Assembly: GCA_027459645.1 (NCBI GenBank)
Contig: DAIDHQ010000006.1
Location: forward strand, 1 to 64,000
Origin: Vulcanimicrobiota bacterium
GTDB taxonomy: Bacteria > Vulcanimicrobiota > Vulcanimicrobiia > Vulcanimicrobiales > Vulcanimicrobiaceae
Direction of reading: 5' to 3'
Length of the DNA stretch: 64,000 nucleotides
Shown here one piece after another: positions 16,249 through 26,949 of this stretch (position 1 is the first letter of the stretch; each line of letters begins with the position of its first letter). The position numbers and the translations under genes were made by a program. Under the pieces are notes generated by a model, which searched no databases, had not been told where the DNA came from, and saw only the letters and a program-made list of their open reading frames with translations.

Positions 16249-19200
16249 ATCTTCAACAACGACGTAAGCTGATCCATGTCGACCGGTTTACTGACGTATT
16301 CCGAAGCTCCCGCCGCAATGCAGGCATCCCGATCGCCCTTCATCGCCTTTGCGGTGAGCGCGATGATCGGGATGTCGGCGATACGCTGCTCCGCGCGAAT
16401 GCGCCGAATCGTCTCGTAGCCGTCCATTTCGGGCATCATGATGTCCATCAGCACGATATCGATGTCACGGCGCGTGCAGAGCGTTTCGATGCCCTGAACG
16501 CCGCTCTCGGCGCTGATCACTTCCATCCCATACGAACGCAGCGCCGCTTCGAGCGCGAAGATGTTGCGGGCATCGTCGTCAACGATCAGCACGCGCCTGC
16601 CCGTCAGCGACGTTCCGTTCAGATCGCCGCCAACGGCCTTCTTCGTCGAACTCAAATCGGCTTCGACGCGGTGTAAGAAGAAGTTGAGCTCGTCCAACAA
16701 ACGTTCCGGCGCGCGTCCATCCTTAACGATGATCGTCGAAGAAAGGCGCCGCAGACGCGCTTCTTCATCACGCGTCAGATCGCGTCCCGTGTAGACGATA
16801 ATTGGCGTAACGTCGCTGCCGGGACGTCCGCGGAGCTCATCGATCAAACGATCGCCGCTCATATCCGGCAAGCCCAGATCGACGATGATGCAGTCAAATT
16901 GCTGTTGCGTCACGGCCTGAAGCGCGGCGTCCGCCGACGAGACGGCCGTAACTTTCATCTCGCCGGTGCCGATCAAACCGACCATCGCGTTGAGCTGCGT
17001 GATGTCGTCTTCGACGACAAGCACGTTCTTGCCGCGATTCTCTGCGAAGCCCAGCAGACGGTCGAATGTGTCCATCAGGGCTTCTTCCGAAACCGGCTTC
17101 TGCAGATGCGCGACGGCACCGGCTTGCAGCGCTCGCTGCTGATGTTCGTCACCCGAGATCACGTGCACCGGTATGTGCGACGTCGCCGAACCGCGTTTGA
17201 GTGAATCGAGAACCTGCCAGCCGTCGGCGTCGGGAAGGCCGACGTCGAGCGTGATGGCATCGGGCACGTAGCGATTCGCGAGTTCGATCGCATCCTTGCC
17301 GTTGAGCGCGACGATCGCTTTAAAGCCGCGGTCGCGCGCAAAAGAGACGAGCAGCTTCGCGAACGTCGGATCGTCTTCCACGATCATTAACGTACGGTCG
17401 TTCGTCTCGATGCTGTCGCGATCGTCGCCTACCGCCGACGGTTGCGCGGTCAAACGGCGCAGCTGGTCGACCGATTCGTGCAGATGCAGCGGCGTCTCGA
17501 CGCGCGAACCCGAATGCACCGACGTATCGACGCGCTGAGACATCGCGCGCTGCGCCGGATGATAGAGCGTAAAGGTGCTTCCCATGCCGACGACGCTCTC
17601 AACGCCGATCTCACCGCCCAGCAAGCCCGCGATTTCCCGGCTGATCGCAAGGCCGAGTCCGGTGCCGCCGAACTTGCGCGACGTTCCCATGTCCGCTTGT
17701 TGGAATGCCTCGAAGATCACGTTGAACTTGTCGTGCGGGATGCCGATGCCGGTATCGCTCACCTTGAAGGCGACCGCGGGCCCGGGCACGGGCAAGCGGC
17801 GGTCGTTCACCATTGACAGATGGAGCGTCACGGCGCCTTCGCTCGTGAACTTGAACGCATTGGAGAGCAGGTTCTTCAGCACTTGTTGCAGGCGCGTCGG
17901 ATCGGTGACGATCGAATTCGGAACGTCTTCGTCTCGCGCGACCACGAAACGCAGGCCCTTGTCGGCCGCGATCTGGCTGAACGTACGCCGCACTTCCTGT
18001 TCGATCGAATCGACCGTGACGTCTTGCAGATCGATCGCGGTCGTTCCGGATTCGATCTTCGAGAGGTCGAGGATGTCGTTGATCAGCGTGAGCAGGTCGC
18101 TGCCCGCCGCGCGGATCGTCTGCGCGAACTCCACCTGCTTGGGCGACATGTTGCCCTCGGGGTTCTCCGAGAGTTGCTTCGAGAGAATCAGCAGCGAATT
18201 GAGCGGCGTGCGCAATTCGTGCGACATATTCGCCAAGAACTGCGATTTATATTTCGAGGTGAGCGAAAGCTGCTCGGCCTTCTTCTCGAGCTCGGTGCGC
18301 GCTTCTTCGATTTCGCGCGTGCGGCGTTCGACTTCGGCGTTGCGCTCTTGCAGCAGGCGAGCCTTTTCTTCCAGCTCGTCGTTGGTCTGCTTGAGTTCCA
18401 TCTGCTGGCTCTGCAATTCGCCCGTGAGCGACTGCGATTGCTTCAGCAGCTCTTCCGTGCGCATCGAGGCGTTAATCGTGTTGAGCATGACGCCGATCGA
18501 CTGCATCAACTGATCGAGGAAGAGCAAGTGAATCTCACTGAAGCGTTCGAGCGATCCAAGTTCGATGACCGCCTTGATCTCTTCTTCGAACGTCACCGGA
18601 AGCACGACGACCGATGCGGGGCTCGATGCCCCCAGGCCCGAGCCGATCTTCAGGTAATCGCCCGGAACCTCCGAGAGCAGCACGCGGTGTTTCTCGATCG
18701 CAACCTGTCCGACCAACCCTTCGCCGAACGGAATCGCCTTGATATTCCGGCGCTGACGCGGCAGGGCGTATCCGGCGATCAGTTGCAGTTTGGCTTCGCC
18801 CTCGCTCGCGTCGGCAAGATAGAACGCGCCGCACTGCGCATTTACCAGCGGCGCGAGTTCCGACATGATGAGCTGCGTGACCGCGGTGATATCGCGCTGG
18901 CCTTGCAGCATCGACGTAAACCGCGCGAGGTTCGTCTTGAACCAGTCCTGCTCGGTGTTCTTGCGCGTCGTGTCGCGCAGATTCTGAATCATCTCGTTCA
19001 CGTTGCGCGTCAGTTCGCCGACCTCGCCGCGCGCTTCGATGTCGATCATGCGCGAGAGGTCGCCCTTGGTGACGGCGGTCGAGACTTCGGAGATCGCACG
19101 AATCTGGTTGGTCAGCTGCGCCGCGAGCTGGTTGACGTTGTCGGTCAGATCGCGCCACAAGCCGGCCGCACCCGGCACCGCTGCCTGTCCGCCGAGTTTT

Positions 19201-22200
19201 CCTTCGAAGCCGACCTCGCGGGCAACGGTCGTAACCTGATCGGCGAAGATCGCGAGCGTGTCGATCATGCCGTTGATCGTCTCGGCGAGATCGGCGATTT
19301 CGCCGCGCGCTTGCAGCGTTAGCTTGCGTTTCAAATCGCCGTTGGCGACGCCGGTGACGACTTCAGCGATACCGCGAACTTGGTTCGTCAGGTTCGCCGC
19401 CATCGAGTTGACGTTGTCGGTCAGGTCCTTCCAGACGCCACTGACGCCTTGCACGTGCGCTTGACCGCCGAGGCGTCCGTCGGAACCGACCTCGCGAGCC
19501 ACGCGCGTAACTTCCGATGCAAACGCGTTAAGCTGATCGACCATGACGTTGATCGTGTCTTTCAACTCGGCGATTTCGCCGCGAACGTTGACGGTGATCT
19601 TCTTCGAAAGATCGCCGTTGGCGACGGCCGTGGTGACCTTTGCGATGTTACGAACCTGCGACGTCAGGTTCGACGCCATGAAGTTCACCGAATCGGTGAG
19701 ATCCTTCCACGTACCCGAGACGCCGGCGACCTGTGCTTGACCGCCCAGAATACCTTCGGAACCGACTTCGCGCGCCACGCGCGTAACTTCGGATGCAAAC
19801 GCGTTGAGCTGGTCGACCATCGTGTTGATCGTGTTCTTCAGTTCCGCGATCTCGCCGCGCACGTCGACGGTGATCTTCTTCGAAAGATCGCCGGTCGCGA
19901 CGGCGGTCGTGACGTCGGCGATGTTACGAACCTGCGAGGTGAGATTCGACGCCATGACGTTCACGGAGTCAGTCAAATCTTTCCAGGTTCCGCTGACACC
20001 TTTGACCTCGGCCTGGCCGCCGAGTTTACCTTCGGAGCCGACCTCGCGCGCCACACGCGTGACTTCCGACGCAAACGCGTTGAGCTGATCGACCATCGTG
20101 TTGATCGTGTTCTTCAGTTCCGCGATCTCGCCGCGCACGTCGACGGTGATCTTCTTCGAAAGATCGCCGTTTGCGACCGCGGTCGTGACGTCGGCGATGT
20201 TACGAACCTGCGACGTGAGGTTCGACGCCATGAAGTTCACGGAGTCGGTCAAATCCTTCCACGTACCGGAAACGCCTTTGACATCCGCCTGGCCACCGAG
20301 CTTACCTTCGGAACCGACTTCGCGAGCGACGCGCGTTACTTCCGATGCAAAGGCGTTGAGCTGATCGACCATCGTGTTGATCGTGTTCTTCAGCTCTAGA
20401 ATCTCGCCGCGAACCGGGACGGTGATCTTCTTCGAAAGATCGCCGGTCGCGACCGCGGTCGTGACGTCAGCGATGTTACGAACCTGCGACGTCAAGTTCG
20501 ACGCCATGAAATTCACCGAATCGGTCAGGTCTTTCCACGTACCGGAGACGCCGGCAACCTGTGCTTGACCGCCCAGAATGCCTTCGGAACCGACTTCGCG
20601 AGCCACGCGCGTAACTTCGGATGCAAAGCCGTTGAGCTGATCGACCATCGTATTGATGGTGTCTTTCAGCTCTGCGATTTCACCCCGCACGTCGACCGTG
20701 ATCTTCTTCGAAAGATCGCCGTTCGCGACGGCGGTCGTGACGTCGGCGATGTTACGCACCTGCGACGTCAGATTCGACGCCATGATGTTCACCGAATCGG
20801 TGAGGTCTTTCCACGTTCCGCTGACGCCGCGTACGTCGGCCTGGCCGCCGAGCATGCCTTCGGAACCGACTTCACGTGCGACGCGCGTAACTTCGGATGC
20901 AAAGGCGTTGAGCTGATCGACCATCGTGTTGATGGTGCGTTTGAGATCGAGGATCTCGCCCTTAACGTCGACGGTGATCTTGCGCGAGAGGTCGCCGTTC
21001 GCGACGGCGGTCGTCACGTCGGCGATGTTACGCACCTGGCCGGTCAGGTTCGACGCCATCGTGTTGACGGAGTCGGTGAGGTCTTTCCACGTGCCCGCGA
21101 CGCCTTGCACCTCGGCTTGACCGCCGAGCTTTCCGTCGGAACCGACTTCGCGCGCCACGCGCGTAACTTCGGACGCGAACGCGTTGAGCTGATCGACCAT
21201 CGTATTGACGGTCACTTTGAGTTCGAGAATCTCACCCTTGACGTCGACGGTTATCTTCTTTGAAAGATCGCCGCGCGCGACAGCGGTCGTGACTTCGGCG
21301 ATGTTACGCACCTGCGAGGTCAGGTTACCGGCCATCGTGTTGACGGAGTCGGTCAAATCTTTCCACGTGCCGGCGACGCCTTTGACGTCTGCCTGGCCGC
21401 CGAGCTTACCTTCCGATCCGACTTCGCGTGCGACGCGCGTGACTTCGGATGCAAACGCGTTGAGCTGATCGACCATCGTATTGATGGTGTCTTTGAGCTC
21501 GGCGATTTCGCCGCGAACTTCGACGGTGATCTTCTTCGAGAGGTCGCCGCGTGCGACGGCGGTCGTCACGTCGGCGATGTTACGCACCTGCGCCGTCAGG
21601 TTACCGGCCATCGTGTTGACCGAATCGGTGAGATCTTTCCACGTGCCGGCGACGCCGGTGACCTGCGCTTGTCCGCCGAGGTTACCTTCGGAACCGACTT
21701 CGCGGGCGACGCGCGTAACTTCGGATGCAAATGCGTTAAGCTGGTCGACCATCGTGTTGATGGTGCCTTTGAGTTGGCGAATTTCGCCGCGAGCTTCGAC
21801 GGTAATCTTCTTCGAGAGGTCGCCGTTGGCGACGGCGGTCGTCACCTCGGCGATGTTGCGAACCTGCGCCGTCAGGTTACCGGCCATGGTGTTGACCGAG
21901 TCGGTGAGATCTTTCCACGTGCCGGCGACGCCTTTGACGAGCGCCTGTCCGCCGAGTTTACCTTCGGAACCGACTTCGCGCGCCACGCGCGTCACTTCCG
22001 ATGCGAAGGCATTTAAGCGGTCGACCATCGTGTTGATCGTGCGGCTCGAACGCAAGAACTCGCCTTGCAGCGGGTGGTTCTCGGTCTCGAGCGGCATGCG
22101 TTGCGAAAGATCGCCGTTGGCCACGGCGCCTAGCACGCGTCCGGCCTCCGACATCGGGAAGACCAGATCGTCGATGAGTTGGTTGACGGAGTCGATGCTG

Positions 22201-22502
22201 CTGCGCCACGCGCCCTTTGCATCGTCGTAGGCCGCGCGCTTCGTGATCAACCCTTCGCGTCCGACGACCGTAGCGATCCGCGCGAACTCTTCGTTCACGC
22301 GCACGTTTCGATCGACGCAGTCGTTGAACGCCTGCGCGATTTCGCCGTCGATTCCGGTCAGCGTATCGGGGAGGCGGACCTCGAAGCGCCCTTCCCGGAA
22401 CGCACGTAGGGCTGCCAAGAGAGCCGTCTGTTGTAAGCGGCCCGGGTCACCGTCTCGTTCACTATTGCTATTATCTGGCGGAACGGTTACGGTCGTTGAC
22501 AT
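16233..22502 (-). CDS. giant poly-HAMP hybrid histidine kinase with three receiver domains
   Basis: A 2089-residue cytosolic-looking hybrid kinase with no transmembrane segment. Domains: N-terminal helical/HAMP-like region (1-155); eleven tandem 92-residue HAMP-pair units (156-1167); GAF (about 1185-1340); coiled coil (about 1345-1415); HisKA with phospho-acceptor His1428 in [10 protein letters not shown]; HATPase_c (about 1530-1650, DTGIGIP and [10 protein letters not shown]); receiver 1 (about 1704-1820, Asp1753), receiver 2 (about 1826-1945, Asp1875) and receiver 3 (about 1970-2089, Asp2020). The repeat unit closely resembles that of fungal group III kinases (Nik1/Os-1). In that family the HAMP chain senses osmotic stress and controls kinase output. 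It is followed by the CheR-like gene (16-nt overlap) and divergent from the SpoIIE-phosphatase gene. Confidence 0.95.
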   Translation of the reverse strand: MSTTVTVPPDNSNSERDGDPGRLQQTALLAALRAFREGRFEVRLPDTLTGIDGEIAQAFNDCVDRNVRVNEEFARIATVVGREGLITKRAAYDDAKGAWRSSIDSVNQLIDDLVFPMSEAGRVLGAVANGDLSQRMPLETENHPLQGEFLRSSRTINTMVDRLNAFASEVTRVAREVGSEGKLGGQALVKGVAGTWKDLTDSVNTMAGNLTAQVRNIAEVTTAVANGDLSKKITVEARGEIRQLKGTINTMVDQLNAFASEVTRVAREVGSEGNLGGQAQVTGVAGTWKDLTDSVNTMAGNLTAQVRNIADVTTAVARGDLSKKITVEVRGEIAELKDTINTMVDQLNAFASEVTRVAREVGSEGKLGGQADVKGVAGTWKDLTDSVNTMAGNLTSQVRNIAEVTTAVARGDLSKKITVDVKGEILELKVTVNTMVDQLNAFASEVTRVAREVGSDGKLGGQAEVQGVAGTWKDLTDSVNTMASNLTGQVRNIADVTTAVANGDLSRKITVDVKGEILDLKRTINTMVDQLNAFASEVTRVAREVGSEGMLGGQADVRGVSGTWKDLTDSVNIMASNLTSQVRNIADVTTAVANGDLSKKITVDVRGEIAELKDTINTMVDQLNGFASEVTRVAREVGSEGILGGQAQVAGVSGTWKDLTDSVNFMASNLTSQVRNIADVTTAVATGDLSKKITVPVRGEILELKNTINTMVDQLNAFASEVTRVAREVGSEGKLGGQADVKGVSGTWKDLTDSVNFMASNLTSQVRNIADVTTAVANGDLSKKITVDVRGEIAELKNTINTMVDQLNAFASEVTRVAREVGSEGKLGGQAEVKGVSGTWKDLTDSVNVMASNLTSQVRNIADVTTAVATGDLSKKITVDVRGEIAELKNTINTMVDQLNAFASEVTRVAREVGSEGILGGQAQVAGVSGTWKDLTDSVNFMASNLTSQVRNIAKVTTAVANGDLSKKITVNVRGEIAELKDTINVMVDQLNAFASEVTRVAREVGSDGRLGGQAHVQGVSGVWKDLTDNVNSMAANLTNQVRGIAEVVTGVANGDLKRKLTLQARGEIADLAETINGMIDTLAIFADQVTTVAREVGFEGKLGGQAAVPGAAGLWRDLTDNVNQLAAQLTNQIRAISEVSTAVTKGDLSRMIDIEARGEVGELTRNVNEMIQNLRDTTRKNTEQDWFKTNLARFTSMLQGQRDITAVTQLIMSELAPLVNAQCGAFYLADASEGEAKLQLIAGYALPRQRRNIKAIPFGEGLVGQVAIEKHRVLLSEVPGDYLKIGSGLGASSPASVVVLPVTFEEEIKAVIELGSLERFSEIHLLFLDQLMQSIGVMLNTINASMRTEELLKQSQSLTGELQSQQMELKQTNDELEEKARLLQERNAEVERRTREIEEARTELEKKAEQLSLTSKYKSQFLANMSHELRTPLNSLLILSKQLSENPEGNMSPKQVEFAQTIRAAGSDLLTLINDILDLSKIESGTTAIDLQDVTVDSIEQEVRRTFSQIAADKGLRFVVARDEDVPNSIVTDPTRLQQVLKNLLSNAFKFTSEGAVTLHLSMVNDRRLPVPGPAVAFKVSDTGIGIPHDKFNVIFEAFQQADMGTSRKFGGTGLGLAISREIAGLLGGEIGVESVVGMGSTFTLYHPAQRAMSQRVDTSVHSGSRVETPLHLHESVDQLRRLTAQPSAVGDDRDSIETNDRTLMIVEDDPTFAKLLVSFARDRGFKAIVALNGKDAIELANRYVPDAITLDVGLPDADGWQVLDSLKRGSATSHIPVHVISGDEHQQRALQAGAVAHLQKPVSEEALMDTFDRLLGFAENRGKNVLVVEDDITQLNAMVGLIGTGEMKVTAVSSADAALQAVTQQQFDCIIVDLGLPDMSGDRLIDELRGRPGSDVTPIIVYTGRDLTRDEEARLRRLSSTIIVKDGRAPERLLDELNFFLHRVEADLSSTKKAVGGDLNGTSLTGRRVLIVDDDARNIFALEAALRSYGMEVISAESGVQGIETLCTRRDIDIVLMDIMMPEMDGYETIRRIRAEQRIADIPIIALTAKAMKGDRDACIAAGASEYVSKPVDMDQLTSLLKIWLSK
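19002..22037 (-). repeat. eleven tandem 276-bp units encoding HAMP pairs
   Basis: On the minus strand the frame repeats every 92 codons, each unit beginning near [15 protein letters not shown] and containing [15 protein letters not shown] and GDLSKKITV. Units 1-9 are very similar to each other. Units 10 and 11 diverge (for example [22 protein letters not shown]). The near-identical central units suggest duplication or gene conversion. Confidence 0.93.
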
Positions 22503-22726
22503 CGTTTAAACGTTGCCTCCGGTGGCGGTGGGTCGATCTCGAAGTCGGGGCGGCCGGACGCAAATCGAGCCAGGCTCCGAGTGGAGCAAGGCGCGCAGCG
22601 GCCTCCAGTGCCATGAATTGCTTCTACCCCGGTTCTTTCCGCTCAAACGACCGAGGGGCCGGAAACTTTCGGTTTAGGTCCGGCCAGGAAGCGGGCATAC
22701 TCCCGGTACGTACCGACGAGGATTGA
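22503..22726. promoter_or_regulatory. divergent intergenic region between signalling genes
   Basis: 224 bp without a credible ORF between the poly-HAMP kinase (-) and the SpoIIE phosphatase (+). It must hold both promoters. The palindrome cgtttaaacg occurs at 22504-22513 just before the kinase start. No clear -10/-35 pair could be assigned. Confidence 0.4.
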
Positions 22727-24235
22727 TTGATCACAAATCTGTCCGAGCACGTTCGCGCTGGTCTCGACCGAATCGCCGATTCCAGCGGCGGACATAGTCT
22801 CGCCATAGCCACACAGGCCGCCGACCTCTGCGTCGCGGCCTTTGCGGATATCTGCGTTATCTATTTGCGCCGGACCGAACCGCACTGCGCCGCATTTGCC
22901 GCGCGAGATGCCGGGTACGAATCGTTGCGGGACGTGCATTACGACGATCTGTTTTCGGCACGGGCGAAGGCCTGTGGCCTGACGAGCGTGATCGAAGAGC
23001 CGCTCCTGGTCAACGGGCGTCGCATCGGGCGCATCGTCGTCGGCTTCGCCGAGGGCGCCCCCGAGCGCAACATCGGCGGCAACGTCATCGAACTCATCGC
23101 GAGCATGCTCGCGCGCGCCATCGAACAGGCCGAGGAGCTCGAACACCACTACCTCATCTCGAAGCGCCTCCAGAACGCCTTACTGCCGGCAAAGCTTGCC
23201 GGAAGCGATGAGGTGACCTGCGACGCGGCATACCGCCCCGCAAGCGACGAAGCCGACGTCGGCGGCGACTGGTACGACGCCTTCGAACTCGGGGGCGGAC
23301 GCATCGGCATTTCGGTCGGCGACGTGACGGGCCACGGCTTAGAAGCCGCGGTGGCCATGAGCGAGATTCGCCGGGCGATTCGAGCCTCGGTCGCGCTCAA
23401 CGAGTCGCCGTCGGCGGTCATCAACCACGTCGATGCGATCATCTCATCCGAAGGCGTCGGGATGGCAACGGCCGTCATTGCGGTCTATGACATGGCGACC
23501 GGCGTGCTGCGCTATGCCTCGGCGGGGCACCCGCCCCCGGCGCTGCTCTGCGACGGAAGCGCGCATATGCTGCCCGCGGGCGGCTTGCTGCTCGGCCTGG
23601 GCGCCGCACCGGCGTCCGGCGATTACTGGATCACCCTCTCACCCGGCAGCACGTGCTTCTTTTACACGGACGGGTTGCTGGAATACGACCGCGACGTCAT
23701 CGCGGGAGAAGCCGCGCTCCTGGCCGCGATCGAAACGATCGGGAGCCGCGGCGACCGCTCGGCCGAAGCGCTCCACCGCGAAATATTCTCGCGCGCGATC
23801 AACTCGGACGATTGCGCCACGCTGACCGTTGCGCGTACCGACGTGCCGTGGCTCACGAGCGAACACCTCGTCTTCAGCCCGCTGCCGATGTGCGCGCCCC
23901 TCGCGCGCCAAGCGGTTCGCCACTTTTGCCGCTGCAACGCGCTTTCGGAAGACCGCACGTTCGACGTGTTAACGGGGATCGGTGAAGCGGTCGCCAACGC
24001 GATCGAACACGGCGATCAAGATGCGGAGCTTCCGTTCTCCATCGACTTAATGATCGACGAAACGCAACTGATTGCAACCATCGAAAGCGTCGGTCACTGG
24101 CGCGCCTTCACGGCACGCGAAGAACGCGGACGCGGCATTCCGATCATGCGCAGTTGCACGTCGCACTTCGAAATCGCGTCCTCGCACGACAGCACGCGAA
24201 TCCGTCTGACATTTCCGCTTACAGACGCGCGATAA
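22727..24235 (+). CDS. SpoIIE-type serine phosphatase fused to an anti-sigma-type ATPase domain
   Basis: A 502-residue soluble protein starting at TTG 22727 after gacgagga. Residues about 5-150 form a GAF-like sensor. Residues about 160-370 form a PP2C/SpoIIE phosphatase with metal-binding Asp residues in VGGDWYDAFEL and GDVTGHGLEAA and a late DDCATL. Residues about 385-500 form a HATPase_c_2 (RsbW-like) domain with GIGEAVANAIEHG. Such fusions dephosphorylate an anti-anti-sigma (STAS) protein and can also bind it or a sigma factor, so the protein fits a partner-switching stress pathway. No STAS partner gene is seen in the window. Confidence 0.92.
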   Translation: MITNLSEHVRAGLDRIADSSGGHSLAIATQAADLCVAAFADICVIYLRRTEPHCAAFAARDAGYESLRDVHYDDLFSARAKACGLTSVIEEPLLVNGRRIGRIVVGFAEGAPERNIGGNVIELIASMLARAIEQAEELEHHYLISKRLQNALLPAKLAGSDEVTCDAAYRPASDEADVGGDWYDAFELGGGRIGISVGDVTGHGLEAAVAMSEIRRAIRASVALNESPSAVINHVDAIISSEGVGMATAVIAVYDMATGVLRYASAGHPPPALLCDGSAHMLPAGGLLLGLGAAPASGDYWITLSPGSTCFFYTDGLLEYDRDVIAGEAALLAAIETIGSRGDRSAEALHREIFSRAINSDDCATLTVARTDVPWLTSEHLVFSPLPMCAPLARQAVRHFCRCNALSEDRTFDVLTGIGEAVANAIEHGDQDAELPFSIDLMIDETQLIATIESVGHWRAFTAREERGRGIPIMRSCTSHFEIASSHDSTRIRLTFPLTDAR

Positions 24236-25277
24236 CGGCGTTCGCGAAGGCGTTGGTCGAAAGCGCTCCGCCCAGTTCTGCGGTGCGCGCGCCTTCGGCG
24301 TACGCGCGTTCGACGGCGCTTTCGATGCGCTTGGCGTTCGCTTCATCGTCGAGACTGTAGCGCAGCAACAGCGCGGCTGAAAGAATCGAAGCGGTGGGGT
24401 TCGCGATGCCTTTGCCCGCGATGTCGGGCGCGGTTCCGGCGATCGGCTCGTACAAACCAAATTGCTTGCCCGGCGTCCCTTTGGTGCCCAGACTTGCGCT
24501 CGGCAGCGTTCCGATCGATCCGGTGAGAATCGCCGCTTCGTCGGAGAGGATGTCGCCGAACATATTCTCGGTGACGATGACGTCGAAGTCGCCCGGGCGC
24601 TTCACCAGCTGCATCGCGGCGTTATCCACGAGCAAGTGATCGAGCGCGACGTCGGGATAATCCGGCGCAAGCGCCGTTACCACGCGACGCCACAAGCGCG
24701 AGGTTTCCAAAATGTTCTGTTTGTCGACCGACGTCAGGCGCTTACGCCGTCCCCGCGCGAGTTCGAAGGCGGTTCGCGCGATGCGTTCGATTTCGGGCGC
24801 GCGATAGATCATCGTGTCGACCGCCATCTCCACGCCGTCTTCGATCCGCTGCTCTTTCGGTTTTCCGAAATAGATGCCGCCCGTGAGCTCGCGCACGACG
24901 ACGAGATCGAGACCGCGAACCAAGTCCGGCTTGAGTGACGAGGCATTTTCCAAGCCGGGAAAGACGCACACCGGGCGGATGTTTGCGTACAGCTCGTAAT
25001 CGCGCCGCAACAAGAAGAGCGCGTATTCGGGACGCTCGGCAAGCGGTTTGGAATCGTATGCGGGCAAGCCGACGCTTCCGAAGAGAATGGCGTCGCTTGC
25101 GTCTGACAGCGCGCGGGCATCGTCGGGAAGCGCGGGCAATCCGCGCTCGAGCGCCGCTCCACCGACCGTTGCTTCGATCAAGCGCAGATCGGGGCGCACG
25201 TGCTGCAGCAACTCGGCAGCCGCACGCGTGATCTCGGGCCCGACGCCGTCGCCCGGAAAGACCGCGACTTGGGGCAT
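24219..25277 (-). CDS. leuB: 3-isopropylmalate dehydrogenase
   Basis: A 352-residue NAD-dependent beta-decarboxylating dehydrogenase of leucine biosynthesis. Landmarks are VAVFPGDGVGPEIT, the substrate-binding arginines in YELYANIRPV, ELTGGIYFG, the conserved DKQNILETSRLWR and NMFGDILSDEA, and the C-terminal adenosine-binding EPIAGTAPDIAGKGIANP. I start at ATG 25277 (MPQVAVFPGDG); an upstream in-frame ATG at 25340 would add a charged leader absent from the family and overlap divIVA. Its 3' end overlaps the SpoIIE-phosphatase gene tail-to-tail by 17 nt. No other leu genes are nearby. Confidence 0.95.
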   Translation of the reverse strand: MPQVAVFPGDGVGPEITRAAAELLQHVRPDLRLIEATVGGAALERGLPALPDDARALSDASDAILFGSVGLPAYDSKPLAERPEYALFLLRRDYELYANIRPVCVFPGLENASSLKPDLVRGLDLVVVRELTGGIYFGKPKEQRIEDGVEMAVDTMIYRAPEIERIARTAFELARGRRKRLTSVDKQNILETSRLWRRVVTALAPDYPDVALDHLLVDNAAMQLVKRPGDFDVIVTENMFGDILSDEAAILTGSIGTLPSASLGTKGTPGKQFGLYEPIAGTAPDIAGKGIANPTASILSAALLLRYSLDDEANAKRIESAVERAYAEGARTAELGGALSTNAFANAVIARL

Positions 25278-25281
25278 CGCG

Positions 25282-25824
25282 CTAGATGACTTCGATGTGC
25301 GTCGTGTCGGTCGACGCCGTTCCGCCGTTTTCCGAGGCAAGCGGTGCGGCAGGTGCCGGTGGCGCCGCGGGCGGCATCGCGTGGACGCCGTCGAGCAGCG
25401 AGAGATGCGTCATCAGCAAACTGCGCAGCTCGCTCTTCGATTTCTCGGCCGCTTCGATCGTGCGCTGGTGTTCTCGGCGCACTTCGCCGATCGCGTCGTT
25501 GTACGATGCGATCTCGCGTTCCGACGCCAAGCGTGCCTGTTCTTTGATCAGATCGGCCTCTTTGTGTGCCGAAGCCTTGACTTCGTCGGCGGTGCGTTGC
25601 GCGAGCACGAGCGTGTTCTGAAGCGATTCTTCCATCGCCTTAAAGTGGCTGATCCGTTCCTTGAGATCGGCGATTTCGGCTTGGAGCGCGGCGCGATGCG
25701 TCGCGTCGTCTTCGAGCGTTTCGATGATCTCGTCGAGAAACTGATCGACTTCCGCGCGGTCGTAGCCTTGCAGCGCCTTCTTGAAGGTCTTGTGTTGGAT
25801 GTCGATTGGGGTGATTCGTTGCAT
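25282..25824 (-). CDS. divIVA: cell-division/polar-growth scaffold DivIVA
   Basis: A 180-residue coiled-coil protein. The N-terminal membrane-curvature-binding domain is typical (ITPIDIQHKTFKKALQGYD followed by VDQFLDEI). A long coiled coil spans about residues 30-140 and an Ala/Pro-rich tail follows. DivIVA recruits division or peptidoglycan-synthesis factors to septa or poles. It lies just downstream of sepF on the same strand and 4 bp upstream of leuB, which matches the conserved yggS-sepF-divIVA neighbourhood of Gram-positive and related bacteria. Confidence 0.95.
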   Translation of the reverse strand: MQRITPIDIQHKTFKKALQGYDRAEVDQFLDEIIETLEDDATHRAALQAEIADLKERISHFKAMEESLQNTLVLAQRTADEVKASAHKEADLIKEQARLASEREIASYNDAIGEVRREHQRTIEAAEKSKSELRSLLMTHLSLLDGVHAMPPAAPPAPAAPLASENGGTASTDTTHIEVI

Positions 25825-25837
25825 CGCGATGACCGAA

Positions 25838-26260
25838 TTAGCCTCGTGCAGACATAAAGTCGAGCGTACCGTCGGCCATGACGGAGTCGCGCAGTCCCGC
25901 CGCGTTTACCACGACGCCGGCCGGCACCACCAGATAGATCGCCTCGGCGAGCTTCTGGATCTTGCCGTCGATCGTATATGCAACGCCCGAGGTAAAATCC
26001 ACGACGCGCTGCAGCAGATTGCGGTCGGCGTTCTGCAGGTTCACGATGACGACTTGACGGTTGCGCAGGGCATCCGCGATTTCGACGACGTCTTGAAATC
26101 CGCGCGGCGAATAGACGCTGACTTCCGTCCCAGGACGGCGTCCGGCGTGCGAGAGCGGAACGACGCGTCCGCCGGCGACCGGTTCGTCGTCGTAGAGTTC
26201 GTCCTCGTCGTCGCGGATCGAGAAAAACGATCCGATCTTGCTAAACATGCTCAAGCGCAC
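25838..26260 (-). CDS. sepF: cell division protein SepF
   Basis: SepF is the FtsZ membrane anchor and bundler of many bacteria lacking FtsA-type systems. The N-terminal amphipathic helix (MFSKIGSFFSIRD), an acidic linker and the core domain (EVSVYSPRGFQDVVEIADAL, RNRQVVIVNLQ, RVVDFTSGVAYTIDGKIQK) are visible. The frame opens at GTG 26260, overlapping the yggS stop as TAGTG; in-frame TTG 26254 has better spacing from the gggagg site and ATG 26248 matches family N-termini best, so the start is uncertain by four residues. Confidence 0.95.
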   Translation of the reverse strand: MRLSMFSKIGSFFSIRDDEDELYDDEPVAGGRVVPLSHAGRRPGTEVSVYSPRGFQDVVEIADALRNRQVVIVNLQNADRNLLQRVVDFTSGVAYTIDGKIQKLAEAIYLVVPAGVVVNAAGLRDSVMADGTLDFMSARG

Positions 26261-26949
26261 TACCTCCCGGGTACCCGTTCACCGAAGAGCGCGGTCCCTA
26301 TGCGCACCATCGTGGATCCGGCGCGAACGGCCTCGCGCCAATCTCCCGACATGCCGATTGAGAGTGTCTTTCCACCAATAACGGCAAACGTCTTTGCGGC
26401 CGTTTCGAAGGCGCGGAAAATTTCTCCACGGTCCTCGGTCACGGGTCCGATCGCCATGACCCCGTCTAGGCACAGCCCAGGCATCGCTCGGATCGCCTCG
26501 GCGACGCGCTCGGCGGCCGCGGGGTCCATTCCGAAGCGCTCCGCAGGGGAGATGTTGAGCTGCACCAGCACCCGGAGCACTTTGCCCGCTTTTTGCGCCG
26601 CCGAATCGAGCGCGGCGGCGGCCTCGATCCGATCCACGCTTTGCACCACGTCAAAGAGCGACGCGATGGCCTTGGCTTTATTGGTCTGGATGTGGCCGAT
26701 GTAGTGCTTCTCAAAGGGGAGGGCATCGCTGCCCGCATCGAGCGCCTCAAACTTGGCCTTGGCTTCCTGCACGTAATTTTCGCCGACGGCGTCGAGGCCG
26801 CCACGCACCGCGTCCAGAATCGCTTCGGGGCTCTGCTTCTTGCTGACGCCTAAAATTCGCACGCTCCCGCGAGCGCGTCCGCACGAGCGAAGCTCGTCGT
26901 CGAGCTCCGCTCTAAGCGTTCGAAACCGTTGCGCTGGGGAGAGCGGCAT
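26260..26949 (-). CDS. yggS: YggS/YlmE-family PLP homeostasis protein
   Basis: About 229 residues with the single-domain alanine-racemase-like fold that binds pyridoxal phosphate without known catalysis. Landmarks are the PLP lysine in ILGVSKKQ, GENYVQEAKAKFE, the HYIGHIQTNKAK signature and a C-terminal SIGMSGDWREAV with RIGTALFGER. The start could be GTG 26964 or ATG 26949; both overlap lgt. It begins the yggS-sepF-divIVA run. Confidence 0.93.
   Translation of the reverse strand: MPLSPAQRFRTLRAELDDELRSCGRARGSVRILGVSKKQSPEAILDAVRGGLDAVGENYVQEAKAKFEALDAGSDALPFEKHYIGHIQTNKAKAIASLFDVVQSVDRIEAAAALDSAAQKAGKVLRVLVQLNISPAERFGMDPAAAERVAEAIRAMPGLCLDGVMAIGPVTEDRGEIFRAFETAAKTFAVIGGKTLSIGMSGDWREAVRAGSTMVRIGTALFGERVPGR

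Noticed and set aside
17820-20399. Long plus-strand frames antisense to the poly-HAMP kinase, themselves repetitive
   Set aside because: They repeat only because the kinase repeats; the translated product is Arg/Asp-rich with no domain.
19002-22037. Regular 276-bp periodicity considered as a CRISPR or satellite array
   Set aside because: The period is in frame and encodes conserved HAMP domains; there are no short repeats with unique spacers.
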